Assembly: GCA_025738555.1 (NCBI GenBank)
Contig: JAOVFP010000008.1
Span: 1,612,001 to 1,676,000, forward strand
DNA length: 64,000 nt
Source of the DNA: Cyathus striatus
Lineage: Eukaryota > Basidiomycota > Agaricomycetes > Agaricales > Nidulariaceae
Direction: 5' to 3'
The notes under the pieces are model-generated. The model did no database searches. It was not told the origin of the DNA and worked only from the letters and a program-made list of their open reading frames with translations. The translations under genes and the position numbers were made by a program. Shown piece after piece: positions 35,440-47,305 of the stretch (the first letter of the stretch is position 1; the number at the start of each line of letters is the position of its first letter).

Positions 35440-36945
35440 ACTTGGTCTCTTGCACAAATTTCTCCAAACAAAATATTGTGGAAGTCCAACCAAAGCTGAT
35501 CATCTTCCAAAGTCCACCAAATTGGTAAATATACATTGCAAATCTGATTAATACCAACACATTGTGCACAAATATTTGAAAGTCAACTTATTGTTTCAAG
35601 CAACTTGACACATTCTTCACCTGATGCAATCTTGAGAGGTGTGCGAAGCCATCCAAATGAACCTTGAATGGTTCGCATTCTCCACTCAGCTGTTTGGCGA
35701 TATGATGTAAGCTGAGCATTTACTCAAAGGGCATAATCTCATTTAATAGGATCAGTGGGAAGTTGTGCACCACTCTTCATAGGTGCATGAATTTTCCCTG
35801 TAATTGAATCTGCACCCCTTGGAAATGCTGTATCTGCAATTGCATAAAATCCATTGGGAACTTTAGTACAAAGTTTTTCAAATATTGGTCATGCAACATG
35901 TGCATCATGCCAACTTCCTGGACAATTAACTGTAGCTGCCAAAACAATACCTATAGAGTTAAATAAGTAGATGCTAAATTAAAACATATGTGTTCACCTA
36001 CCTTCAGGTGAAAACATAAATACATTGGTGATTCTATGATCACTTTTCCACCCATTATATGTTGCATTCTCTAGTTCAGGATCATCAGATTCCTGCACTG
36101 GAAGGCTCAGCCTGTCAATAGAAGCAAAAGCCCCTTCAAGAAGTGGATGTCATTCAAGGATTAAGTGTTCTAGTCACTCATACTCGGCAACATCTTGAGG
36201 CATTTTAATTTTGCCCTCGGGAATTGTACATACAACATCAAATAAGATCTTGAGGCCAAATGAAAGGTACTAGAGACTTTTGACTGATTTTTCATCGATT
36301 TTCAGTGTGACATGAAATTTTCACTCATTGTTCTGTTCACTTCCAAGTTTTAAGCATGACTGGAGTGAAATTTGTTTGCATCTCATGGTGATAATCAAAG
36401 ATTTCCATAATCTAGAGAAATTTGGAAGGGAAATTAGACCATTCTAATTTTAGTTTTACCAAACCTTTGTTCACAGCTGCCCATGATGCATGACAACAGG
36501 ACAAAATTGTTCTGTTCAGAGGCCCTGCATGATGTGTGACTGAACAATCAGTCAAAAGTCTCCAGTATCTTGAGACCATTGTAGGCATGAGTGCAAAAAT
36601 TTGCTGCAGGCTGACCTCTAGGAGTGATGATGATAGGTAATGAAGCACAAGACCCAATGCACCTGCCACATCAAGTGATTGTCCTCCATTTCAAGGTTCT
36701 CCCCTTGAATTTACATCATTTCATGGAACAGGTCTTGAATACCAATGCTCTGCAAACCTTCCTGGTCCCTCAAGAATCAAGCAGAATGTTTTTACATCAA
36801 ATCCCATTGTGGTGATGAATGCAGTCTTCTTGACTGCTCCAAAGTTGTTGCCATGGAGTATTCATGTGGGGATTTGGTAATAGATCTGCTCAACGAAGGT
36901 AAAGTCTGTGGGGTCAATGTCGTTCTACCTTTTCATTATGAGCAT
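35440..36945 (-). pseudogene. PIF/Harbinger DDE transposase, many TGA stops
   Basis: Read on the minus strand: FITTMGFDVKTFCLILEG, VAGALGLVLHYLSS, LLEVSLQQIFALMP, (insertion), YLSFGLKILFDVVCTIPEGKIK, HPLLEGAFASIDRLSLPV, ENATYNGWKSDH, an intron near 35950-36003, then VNCPGSWHDAHVA, FYAIADTAFPRGAD, YRQTAEWRMRTIQGSFG and CVGINQI. This is the DDE_Tnp_4 (PIF/Harbinger) order. The presumed catalytic D (SID), D (IADTAF) and E (AEW) are all visible. I count at least eight in-frame stops, all TGA, mostly where the family has Arg, so CGA decay is likely. A 290 bp MITE (36273-36562) also interrupts it. Confidence 0.75.
36273..36562. mobile_element. Short MITE inside the Harbinger transposase
   Basis: GAGACTTTTGACTGATT (36273-36289) and its exact inverse (36546-36562) bound 290 bp that interrupt the transposase between SRYW and YLSFGLK. 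Target duplication not resolved (TAC/GTA words on both sides). Confidence 0.6.
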
Positions 36946-37224
36946 CCAAAGCTGCACAGGTAGCAGCAGCCATAGATAACAGAAGGAGATCCTCCTCCTC
37001 GTCTTCAAGAAGATGTTGCACAATCATGAGCCTATTCACTGCATTATTATGATGCATTGATTTAGACCATCAGAGTATAGACTGGTAGTACTTAGTAGGT
37101 GAATGTTACAATAGGAAAGTAAGGGGCCATTCCCGAGTTTCATCTGAGGCATTGCTTGTACATATTACATTGTAGATTTATATCATATATCTAGCACAGT
37201 CTATTACTCCTCTGAATCCATCTG

Positions 37225-38680
37225 GGATGACTTCCTGCAAGGATATGGCACAGTCTGACATCACCAGACATGGGCGCACTGAGTTGCTGAGATGAATTTC
37301 AAATTCTCGAGCACTGTCAGACTGCACCAGACATGAACATCTGGCAAGGCCCCCCCCCCCTCTGCCAGACTTGCGAAACCACTTCAGACCTCTTTAAAAG
37401 GTAGTTACTCACAATTAGGCAATTGCATGGGGGTAACCCCTGGGTACCACAGCAGCTACCCGGACACATACCCATGCTAACCCATACCCTTGGTCATGGG
37501 TATGGGTTCTCACAGGTATAATGGGTTGCGGGTAACCTGTGGGTTTCTTTACATTTAAATCAATGTACAACCGAAAATATGCTGAATAGAGGTCAAAAGA
37601 ATGCATGAAGGTATGAATTAGTCAATACTATATATATTAGACTTGCTGTATTTTCACTTACTTATCAAGGAGTACTTGAAATTGACTATGTAATGAATAT
37701 TTACATACAGTACATATAGGAGAATAAAATTGAATACACATTTTCATTATCAAGTCTGATCCACAGAGATATAGAGCATGGGGCATAGGACAATTAGACT
37801 GTACATTCCAGTGCTATAATTATGTTGAAATATGAAAGGAACAAATTTGAATTAGAGGAGCAATACTAATTTATGTGTTCAGGAGAAGATGAAGGCCAGA
37901 TCACATATAGAAAAGGAAGCAGACCACAAAAAAATACATTTTTAGAGTCATTCTAACCATGTATTATTGGGGTATTCGTAGCTGCAAAATAGAAAGAAAT
38001 TATGACAAATTGAGGGGAAGAGTAGTAACTTATGTGTACAGGAGAAGACACAGAATACATTTCTTATATAAATGGAAGTAGATCGCCAAAAATATGTTTA
38101 TACTGTCGTTATAATTGTATGAAAATGGGCTATTCATATCTACAATATCAATGGAAAATACAATGAAATGAAGGAAATACATTAGATTTAGTGATATAAA
38201 TGTAGGCATGCCACTTTAGTTCAACCCTGTGAGTTGAACAATATGCAGAATTGAGTTGATGGTGTATAAATCAATACAAAATACATTGAATTACATTATA
38301 GACTCATTATAAAGGTATTAATCTTATGTTAGTCCTTTTTATTCAATATAAAACCTATGGGTACCAACAGGTTATGGGTCTTGGAGACCTGACCCAGACC
38401 TGTACCTGCTGGTACCCAACCCATGACCCATGTGGGTATGGCCTACCCATGCTATTGCCTACTCACAATATAACATCTTCAAAAGGAAGTTTCATTCAGT
38501 TTCCACATGATTTCCTTCGGCTTATCTCCATTTCGTCCATCTATTGTTTGTCTGAAGCTGTCTGATGAGGATCTGGAGTCGGTGGATGGTCATGTTATGG
38601 TCTGGCACCAGAGAGGCATAAACCGGAGTTTGAAAATCTGGCGTCGCCAGACTGCGCCAGATCCTTACGGGAAGTCATCC
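37225..38680. mobile_element. Harbinger-like non-autonomous element B nested in A
   Basis: The left end GGATGACTTCC...AAGGATATGGCACAGTCTGAC is mirrored at 38640-38680. CTG flanks both sides (37222-37224, 38681-38683), a 3 bp duplication. The termini resemble those of element A and its subterminal block at 33220-33390, so B is probably an A derivative. Confidence 0.7.
37416..38461. mobile_element. hAT-like MITE C nested in B, 8 bp duplication
   Basis: TAGGCAATTGCATGGG at the left and the inverse of TAGGCAATAGCATGGG at the right. CTCACAAT occurs immediately outside both ends (37408-37415, 38462-38469). The subterminal regions are dense in GGGTA/TACCC words (37430-37545, 38350-38450). The middle is AT-rich with no gene. 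The 8 bp duplication fits hAT. Confidence 0.85.
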
Positions 38681-38788
38681 CTGAAGCTGATAGACAACTA
38701 CCTTACGGTCTGGCACCAGCAAGGCACAAACCAGAGTTTGAAAATCTGGTGACGTCAGACTGTGCCAGATTCTTATGGGAAGTCATCC

Positions 38789-38945
38789 AATGGCAGGGCT
38801 ATTTGTGAGTGTGAGCGATCCCTTATCATAAATGGGGTGAGTGTGGAGTTCAAACCATGTATATAATCACCGCTCATCGCCATGGTCCTGAGAATTTTGC
38901 ATCAATGTTGTCGATGATTCGACCACACACAAGTTGATTCGAGCA
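38789..38945 (-). repeat. R2 repeat fragment
   Basis: GGCAGGGCTATTTGT...CATGGTCCTGAGAATTTTGCATCAA matches 14455-14590 with CpG-to-TpG/CpA changes. It forms the right flank of element A. Confidence 0.65.
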
Positions 38946-40242
38946 CTTTATGCTTGCCCCCTGTTACACGTGGAATACACATGGTTCCATGTGAATTACA
39001 CATGAAAAATGTGTACTTTTATCCAGATATGTGGATTCCATGTGGACTTCACATGGAAATGTGTACTACACGTGGAGTACACATGTATAGGTGGGTGTGT
39101 GGAAAGTACTGAAAAATAGCTGAATTTTAGACATTTCTGATTTTTTTTATCTAGTGATCCACTGGTCCAAATTTTATGATTTAAAATTTGAACTTATTAT
39201 TTAATGGAGTACTATAACATATATTTTTTCTGGGTTCCATAGGTGCTTTCTTAACCTGTCTGAAAACTGTACCTTTTATTTCTGTTCATATATCAAGAGA
39301 ATTTCTTTTTAGGAAATGTTGTACAACTACTTCAAAGGCAAGAAGGTATATTATTTTTCACATTTTACAGGTTAGAAATATTTAGAGCTGTTCCAGAGAT
39401 ATGGAAAAATGATGTGTGCTCATTCTTTTTGCACTCCACTGTATATAAGAATTTAAGAAAGAATGTGTAAAAAATGAGAGGTAAGGAGTGAAAAATGCAA
39501 ATGATAAGAGGCAAAAGTAGGTGGAAATGGTAGAGGAGCATGACATGTTAATGCAGGGATGCATTGTCATTGTGTACCTGTCACAGTATTGTGCATCAGA
39601 CTTACAAATACCTCAACAATTATGTTAGTAAGAGATACTGAATTACATACAGGAATGGAAAGAAGTAAAGAGGCGATCATGACAAGTATTGAAACACTAA
39701 TAGTAAGTAAGTAACAATACTCTTTGTACTTCAGATAATGGTTAAAGTATAAAAACAGAACAAGGAGAGACCTATTAAAACAGAAAATTGAAGTAAAGAG
39801 AAAAAAACTTCTTGCAGGTTAAAGACAACCATGGGAATGCTTGGAAAACAAAGAAAGGGGAAGTGACATCAACAAACAGAGAACACAAGAAGGAGTGGAA
39901 AGTTAGTGGCAGAGACAAAAACAAGAGGAGAGGATGACAACAAAGGCAGGATGGGATCTGAAACAACTGAGCTACCAACCCGTCAGCAGTCACAGAGCAT
40001 CAAATGCCTTCAGCCAATCAGATACAGATCCTAGTCAAGATCCTAAAAACATGTTATAGGAAAATACAAATAACTCATTAACCAACTACCTTAAAATGTA
40101 GTGGTAATATCACATGATTTCCCTTTAACACAAGCACACAGCCACCTTTACTTTGACAGTTACTATTGAAGCTCATAGGACCCCCCCAATGGCTCCTTCA
40201 CAGTTGCCTCATCACTTTGTTACATGCCAGCCCTTCACTACT
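38946..40242. other. AT-rich DNA, short palindromic words, no gene
   Basis: About 38965-39090 is a run of ACATGTGG / CCACATGT-type words around imperfect palindromes. About 39830-40130 resembles, in inverse, 27195-27330 (shared words around AACTACCTT and CTGACGGG). No coding region recognised. Confidence 0.35.
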
Positions 40243-40906
40243 TGTCATGACCATGCCCCTAGCCTGACTTGGCAGCGGAGTACGAGAGGGTGACTGCGGA
40301 GAAATGAGGGGTGAGTATGAGACGGAAACAGAGAATGAGAACTCAGGGGGTAGGACTTTGGCTTCAGCTTATGTGCTGCACCCCTGGGATTCCTGGTCCT
40401 GGATTTCAGAGTAAAGGCAAGCCCTTTGGAGAAGATGAGAGATGAGGAGATGAGAGATGTAACTCAAGTCAGACTGAAGGGTGAGGATGTAGTTCAATAC
40501 AAAACTGAAGTCTAAGTACAAATTGAGTACTACTTAAATACTAGAGACTCGGAGTAAGTAAAGGCTGCTGGCCTTGGCCAGCAGAGAAGTATGGTCAGGG
40601 TAGGCATACATAGAATGAAGACTATAACTAATTAAACATAATAAAACATGTCGGAAAAGTGAGCATGTATGGTGGTGTAAAGTGAAACTGATAGTGGTGC
40701 ACTTAAGAATGATAAGTGACTCACTATGATATGTATACTACAATACTGAGGGGATAGCTCAGTAGGGTGGAAGAAAGGAAACGAAAGTAATCTATGTACA
40801 GTAAGCAATAAGTAATATCAAAAATGTAAGCAAAGTCTGGAGTAAACAAAGGTGAAGGCGGAGTAAAGGCATAGGAGTCCAGAGGTAGGCGATACAGGAT
40901 ATGACA
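40243..40906 (-). mobile_element. Solo LTR of the chromovirus family, inverted and CpG-decayed
   Basis: It runs from TGTCATGACCATGCCCC to GGATATGACA, the inverse of the LTRs at 50673-51334 and 58703-59350. Almost every CpG of those LTRs is TpG or CpA here. No flanking 5 bp duplication is visible. It is older than the full element. Confidence 0.85.
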
Positions 40907-41359
40907 TCAAGGGTCATGCCTGGACTGCTGCTAATCTATATTTTAAGATAGCTACTGGCAAATTTAGCATGCTAATTTTATCTCTTAGAGGTGTTATAAT
41001 GCTTTATAATATGAATAACTAATCTCATCTCGATTCTTTCAAGCTTTGGCAGGGTTGATGCTCAAAAGTTGCTTTATGTTGCCTCCAGAATTGCAATGAC
41101 TGCTGGTTGAAATATTTGGATGCATGGACTACAGAAAAATGCCCAAGTTCTGCACACTTAACCTTTCATTAATTTCATTTCCCAAGGCAGTGGATGGAAT
41201 ATGGGTAAGAGAACTTGGAATTGATACACCTGTAAAATGAATACAATGTACCCTATTTTGATTTCTTTACATCTCAATTTCAAGATGCCAGTACTGAGTG
41301 TGTTGAGTGAGGAAACAGCGGGGAGAGGCTGAGTTCCCACACTGTCTCCCATAAATCAC
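40907..41359. repeat. R3 repeat, left part
   Basis: About 41215-41359 matches 30160-30300; it is interrupted by the solo LTR and continues after it. The part from 40907 to 41200 has coding-like words but no open frame that I can name. Confidence 0.45.
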
Positions 41360-42444
41360 TGAGACGCCTGACAGGTGTACACTACCTATAGTCGTGGATT
41401 TTAGCTTTTTCTATACATGTAATTAGTACTCACCAAACAGTAACAAACATGGGTTAGTTACAGAATTGGAGTGAGACCCGAGCTGCCAGTTAAAAGTACT
41501 AAGAAGTACACTTACCAAGGGTGTGAATATGACCAAGCCTAAGGTAGTACTACATGCAGAAGAGACAGATAAAGCAGCAGCGCTAAACTCAGCGACTAAA
41601 TGGATAACAGCCAGAACACATCTAAACAACACACGAAGGTCATGTGATGGAACACGATCACTGCCCAAGAGAAGCAAGCGACGACGAAGCGCCTCACTAG
41701 ATGCCTCAGCAAACCCCGGAACCCCAAGCCAACCGATCGACTTCTCTCAGAGTAACCGGCAAAGCGATGCATGTTTAATTAAAGTAATAAGCCCTGAGCC
41801 CTGATAGATCTTTGCGCTATTCTTAGCACATCCGCGTGTAGCCAATCCCATCCCGACCGAAGGAACACGCACGGCGCCATATCCCCTGTCACGCAACCTC
41901 CTATGACAGATGCGCAACCCCCTGTCCAGCACGCTCCGTGAGCGTATGGCTTTCCCTTGTCAGTGACATAGTTTATGATCCCTAGTACCCCGAATGTACC
42001 TATCTAGCACCTATACAGTACCATCAGCCACCATATTTCCAGTAGTATATAAAGTAGACGAGTTTTGCCATGTAGACCCAAGCTATCCCCTGCACAGCTT
42101 CTGTTATAAAGTACTTTGATGTAGTGTAGTGAAATAAAGCGTATTTTCCGAGATCATTGATTAGTAATTTGATTTGAGTCTAGTAAGAAGAAACCGCAAA
42201 CTCATAGAGAATCGCGTGTTTGCCTCATACATAGCCAGAGATGTTATCTAATCACTACTTAGTTATTCCTTAACCTTCCTATACATCCCCATTCCACCCC
42301 CTTTTGCCTGGAAGCATCCTTAATACCAATCTTCTGCAAAATTCCCTCCAAACTCGCCACCCCGTTACGTTGTTTTAGGAGTAAGTAGTTATTATTACAT
42401 AATCTAGCTACTATCACCCTGTTGTAAACATCTCTAACCTCTTA
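41360..42444 (+). mobile_element. Solo LTR, second family, copy A (TSD TCAC)
   Basis: 1085 bp from TGAGACGCC to AACCTCTTA, flanked by TCAC on both sides (41356-41359, 42445-42448). It rejoins R3 when removed. It contains a TATA box (TATATAAAG at about 42046) and AATAAA (about 42134), as an LTR promoter/terminator would. Copy B lies at 47306-48391. Separate duplications show these are two independent solo LTRs, not the ends of one element. Confidence 0.75.
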
Positions 42445-42448
42445 TCAC

Positions 42449-43880
42449 TAAGGGATTAAATGAAGATACCTATTAAAAACATGATTCCACCTCAGTACTG
42501 GTTTTAAAAACCCTTTAAACAAATAAAAACATATTACTTTACCTTTAAACATGACATTGCATTCTGTACAATGAGTACCAGCAACCCAGAACAGACAACA
42601 TGACTGTTGACAAAGTCAGCATGAGATACAAAGGGCAGAAATAGATCAAAATGATGACTTACAGAATCCCAGAGACCTAGACCCTGATGCAATGACATGA
42701 GACCAGTGGGCATGAATGGAACAATAATGATGGCAATGATGGCAATGAGACCATGAGAGACAGAAAGAGAGGGCACAAGAGGAGGGGAGAGGAAGCAAGA
42801 ATAGAAAGAAAGTGAGTACTTCAATGGTCAGGAGTAAGTGTGGAAGCAGTGAATCAACCTGAGAGGTCCAGCATAAATGAAATTGATGTGAGTGGCTGAC
42901 GCTGCCACATCGGCAGATTACCTGATTAGGAAGGTAAATGATGGGACATCCAAACAGGTGCCCGTTGCAGAAAGGGGGTGCACTGGGCTATGCACACAAT
43001 TGGCTGACCACTGCTTGGGCACTGACAAAGCACTACCTTGTAAATGAACTGTTGAAATACCCAGAAATCAAATAGGATATAATAGGACTCTGTATATAGT
43101 AGGGGAAAAAGGGAAAGAATAAGGCAAGAACTGCCAGGCATTCTTCCCTCCTGCAGATAGGGTGGTTCAGACTAGATACAGATGAGATTCGGATTTATTA
43201 TGAGATATTTGACACTGAGATTTTGTGTATCAAATTGATAGTGTTGAATTGCATCTGAAATTGAATATCTTTACTTTGAATACTTTGAAGCATGAAGGAG
43301 AATAGCCCAAGTCTAACTTGATCTATTTTTAACTTGATCTAAATTTGGATTGGACACAATTACACCCCTCATACTTACTGAAATTGCACCTCAGGATTTG
43401 AGTTTTATGAATATATTTGGAATTTCTATTCTAAGTATTTAATTATTACTTAACTCATCACAAGATTCAACAGAGTTTCCATGGTCCAAGGAAAGGATTT
43501 TCAACTACAGAACTTAGTTATTAATAAGCACTGTTTAAGCACTTTTAATGACAGGGAACTTCATTCTAGAGCACCTTACCATTGCATCTAACTTGTCTTA
43601 CCATGTTTAGCTGGTAACCATATGGAATTGGGTAAAATATCTTCAAACTGAGGTAAGTGTACTTTTCATGTCATCTTAAAATGACTCATACTGTAGTAAT
43701 CAAATCAATTCATCAGTCATGCATCACACACCCTTTTGACAAAATGAAATTCAGTGCTTGTCACACATCACATTCAAAAATGATGAGGGGTTCAAATGGT
43801 CATGCAAAATAGCAGGTTCAGAATTTTTTTCTATCAGGCTCAAACCTGCAATTTTGGGAGGTCATTACACTGCTCCATGG
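42449..43880. other. R3 continuation then unrecognised AT-rich DNA
   Basis: To about 42560 it continues R3. After that I find no gene, tandem repeat or terminal repeat. Confidence 0.35.
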
Positions 43881-43882
43881 AA

Positions 43883-44885
43883 TCAGGCGGACTCCACTGG
43901 ACTCCACTGGAGTCTATCTGGACTCACCTGGACTTTACTGGAGTCTACCTGGAGTCTATCTGAACTTTGTGTAGAAAAATTGTAGGATTTAGATAGACTC
44001 CAGCTGGACTCCAGGTAAAGTTCAGGTAGAGTCCAGAAATAACTGGAATACACCTGGGGTTCACCTGGACTCCAGGTAGACTCTACCTGGACTCTACCTG
44101 TACTAAGTAGCTTAGACATTACCTGGGGTTCACCTGGACTCCAGGTGGATTCTACCTGAACTCTACCTGTACTAAGTAGTAGAGACATTACTGGGGTTCA
44201 CCTGGACTCCAGGTGGACTCTACCTGAACTCTACCTGTACTAAGTAGCTGAGACATTACCTGGAGTTCACCTGGACTCCATCTGGACTCTACCTAGACTC
44301 TACATGAACTCTACCTGTACTAATTAGCTGAGACACTACCTGGACTTTGCCAAAATATTGGAAAAAGTGTGACATGTTAGAAATGTTGGAAAGTGTGATA
44401 TGTGTGGGAAAGTGTGACATGTTGGAAAATGTTGGAAAAAGTGTGACATGTTGGTAAAAGCGTGACATGTTGGAAAATGTTAGAAAAAGCGTGACATGTG
44501 TGACATGTGTGGGAGAAAGTGTGACATGTTGGAAAAGTGTCACATATCATAGCCATCACACTTGCCATACTTTTTCCAACATGTCACGCTTTTCCTATGC
44601 TTGTCACGCTTTTTCCAACATTTTCCAACATGTCACGCTTTTTGATATGTGACACTTTTCCAACATGTCACACTTTTTCCCACACTTGTCACACATGTCA
44701 CGCTTTTTCTAGTCCAGGTGAACCCCAGGTAATGTCTCTACTACTTAGTACAGGTAGAGTTCAGGTAGAGTCCACCTGGAGTCCAGGTGAACCCCAGGTA
44801 ATGTCTCAACTACTTAGTACAGGTAGAGTCCAGGTAGAGTCCACCTGAAGTCCAGTAGAGTCCTGGAGTCCACTGGAGTCCACCT
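43883..44885. repeat. Palindromic satellite 2 (CCTGGACTCCA and TGTGACA words)
   Basis: The outer parts repeat CACCTGGACTCCAGGT and CTCTACCTG...TACTAAGTAG. The inner parts repeat GTGTGACATGTTGGAAAA. The right side (44560-44885) is the inverse of the left, centred near 44560, so a single strand could fold into a hairpin hundreds of bases long. No coding content. Confidence 0.8.
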
Positions 44886-45555
44886 GATCTTGTGGGGCAG
44901 TGCAATATACTGAATTTTGGGCTTAAATTCACCTAATTTTTTTTTTTGCTAGTCCAATTAGTGAGTGATGAAAAATTTTGGTGTGTCATGCAGGGTCTAC
45001 CAAAGTGATGAAAGGATTTGATGGTTTGATGTGTCACACACCCAGAGGGGTGATGAATTGATTTGATCATCACAGTATATAATATGTTGCAAAATGTTCA
45101 AAACCAATGGCCTTATTTGTTTAGTTGACTTTCAATGACCTGCATAACACCGAATTGGAGTCCTACCTATCTCCTTAGCTGTCAAGCAACTCAGACGGTT
45201 GAGACTTATTCAAATTTCATGCATGTGTATGCCCAATGTATGTCATATTAATCACCTGTGCTTGTAACAAAAGGACATGATACTTATGGATGGGGTCAGA
45301 TGTAAAATCAAGATTTTTTTTTTCAATTCTAGTTTATTATGTCAGTTGTAGAAAATCATATGTCACAACTACATGGTGCAATCTACTTGACTAAGGGAGA
45401 GCCTATCTAATTGGTGTGAGTGGGATACAGTTGCTATGAACCTGGGCTGTGATGCCAGAGGTGAGGAGGTCCTCAACTATACTACATATGGGGTGTAGAA
45501 GGAGAAATATGTTATGTTCACAGGGGTAATCTTGTGGTGGCTAATGTCTGGCAGG
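44886..45555. other. AT-rich DNA, no gene
   Basis: Contains poly(T) runs (44939-44946, 45315-45323) and no recognisable feature. Confidence 0.25.
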
Positions 45556-45559
45556 TATA

Positions 45560-45850
45560 TGGCAGGAAACCAAATCATGTCAAGAGTTAGGCATCTGGCG
45601 GGTCCCACTTGGGGAGGTGCCTAGTGTAGCAGTCAAAGTGTGTGGTGGTGTGGATGTAGGTGAAGAGAGCAGCAATGTGTTTGGGTGAGGTGAGGAGTTT
45701 TCCTAGTGTGAGGTAGTTCTGTGAGAGGAGCATGCAACAGTGAGGTGGTCCTGTACTGTCCTGTGAGTAGGGCAGTGGAATTGGAAGTGGTCCATGGTTT
45801 CAGGCCAGAGGTGGCAGCAGCCACAGACAGGGGAGGAGGATTTCCCACAG
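45560..45850 (-). pseudogene. LINE reverse-transcriptase C-terminal fragment
   Basis: On the minus strand CGCCHLWPETMDHFQFHCPTHRTV, then after a one-frame switch LGKLLTSPKHIAALFTYIHTT and a stop. This is the cysteine/histidine knuckle plus terminal helix found at the C-terminus of Tad-like fungal non-LTR retrotransposon proteins. The rest of the element is missing, so it is a relic with a frameshift near 45710. Confidence 0.5.
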
Positions 45851-45934
45851 TCTCAGCTACCCATCCATTAGTGCTTGTCCAAATCAGGATTGCTTAGTCA
45901 TGCACATGCTGTACAGTTCACAACTTCTATTATG

Positions 45935-46145
45935 GCCATGTCAAGTGTAACACTATGCATCAAGCATGACACTGTGCATCAATTGAGTGTGACACTATGT
46001 GTTGAGTGCAACACTGTGCATTGATCAAGTGTGACACTATGTGTTGAGTGCAATACTGCATCAATTGAGTGTGACACCTGTTGAGTGTAACACTGTGCAT
46101 TGAGAGTGACACCATATGTTGAGTGTGACACAGGTGTCACAATGT
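45935..46145 (+). repeat. Degenerate tandem repeat, GAGTGTGACACTATGTGTT
   Basis: Short units alternate GTGTGACACTATG and GTTGAGTGCAACACTGTGCATTGA over about 200 bp. Non-coding; shares the TGTGACA word with the satellites. Confidence 0.6.
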
Positions 46146-46539
46146 CACATAGCGTTGCAGTATCACAATATTATGTGTCTCACAGTCTTGCAGTCATCAC
46201 AGTTTCCACTAGTATCAGCCAATTTGATCATGGTTTGCCCTGAAAAAATGATTGCTAGCAATCACAAAAACAGGGCAAAAAATGAGTGTTGTTTTTATAA
46301 GGCATATTGAGTGGAATGTAATGTAATGGTGATCATTGGCACTCATTTAGTTATTATACTTGATTACTGGGCTATAATATTATTGAATATGGGGGCACTC
46401 AAAAGTGATCATTTGAAGAATATTAAGTGGTGATCATTGGCACTCATTTAATTATTATACTTGATTACCAGGCTATTGTATTAGTTGAATATAGGGGCAC
46501 TCAAAAGTTATCATTTTCAAAATATTATGAGGCAATTAT

Positions 46540-46955
46540 AATGGGTTGTGACACACTTCCAAAGTGTGACAAATGCCAATGATGTGATGCACAGGAAATG
46601 TGTGATATGCAAGAATAATGTGACAAGCATGTGTGACATGTGAGAAAGTGTGACACACGGGAAATATATGACAAATGTGAATGATGTGATGTGTGAGAAT
46701 GATGTGACATGTGAGAATGATGTGACACACGGGAATGATGTAAGAATTGTGACATGTGCAAAGATGTGATGTGTGGGAATGATGTGACAAATGTGACACA
46801 TGCAAAGATGTGACATGTGGGAATGATGTGGTGTGTGGGAATGATGTGACAAATGTGATGTGCAAGAAATGTGTGACAATTGTAATGTGCAGGAAATGTG
46901 TAATGTGTGTGCATAACATGACAAACATGACACACATCACATTTGTGACAAATAA
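46540..46955. repeat. TGTGACA / ATGTGACA satellite in element E
   Basis: Dozens of GATGTGACA, TGTGACATG and GGAATGATGTGA words. Four overlapping long frames of HTC/HIC composition here are artefacts of the repeat. Confidence 0.75.
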
Positions 46956-47305
46956 CATACATTTGAGTGTCATATCATTTGGAAGTGATATAGTTAGTAT
47001 TGAAATGAGTGTAAATGATCACTTTTGAGTTCCCCCATATTTAACTAATACAATAGCCTAGTAATCACAAGTAATGCATAAATGAGTGCTAATGATTGCC
47101 TCATAATATTTTGAAAATGATTACTTTTGAGTGCCTCCATAGTATAGTAATATAATAGCCTAGTAATCACAATTAATAGATAAATGAGTGCCAATGATTG
47201 CCTCATAATATTTTGAAAACGATAACTTTTGAGTGCCCCTATATTCAACTAATACAATAGCCTGGTAATCAAGTATAATAATTAAATGAGTGCCAATGAT
47301 CACCA

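Larger units (their letters stand above)
33208..38788. mobile_element. PIF/Harbinger-like DNA transposon A with nested insertions
   Basis: The left end GGATGACTTCC followed by GTAAGAATCTGGCACAGTCT is repeated in inverse at the right end (38750-38788). The flanking 3 bp AAT occurs on both sides (33205-33207, 38789-38791). Inside lie a Myb/SANT-like gene (+) and a DDE_4-type transposase (-), the usual two genes of PIF/Harbinger elements. The right part is occupied by nested element B. The right flank (GGCAGGGCTATTTGT) is an R2 copy. Confidence 0.7.

Noticed and set aside
46517..46973. Long overlapping His/Cys/Thr-rich ORFs (also 50356-50773, 60090-60861, 32178-32552, 44289-44848)
   Set aside because: They are open only because TGTCACA-type repeats lack stops in several frames. 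Not zinc-finger proteins.
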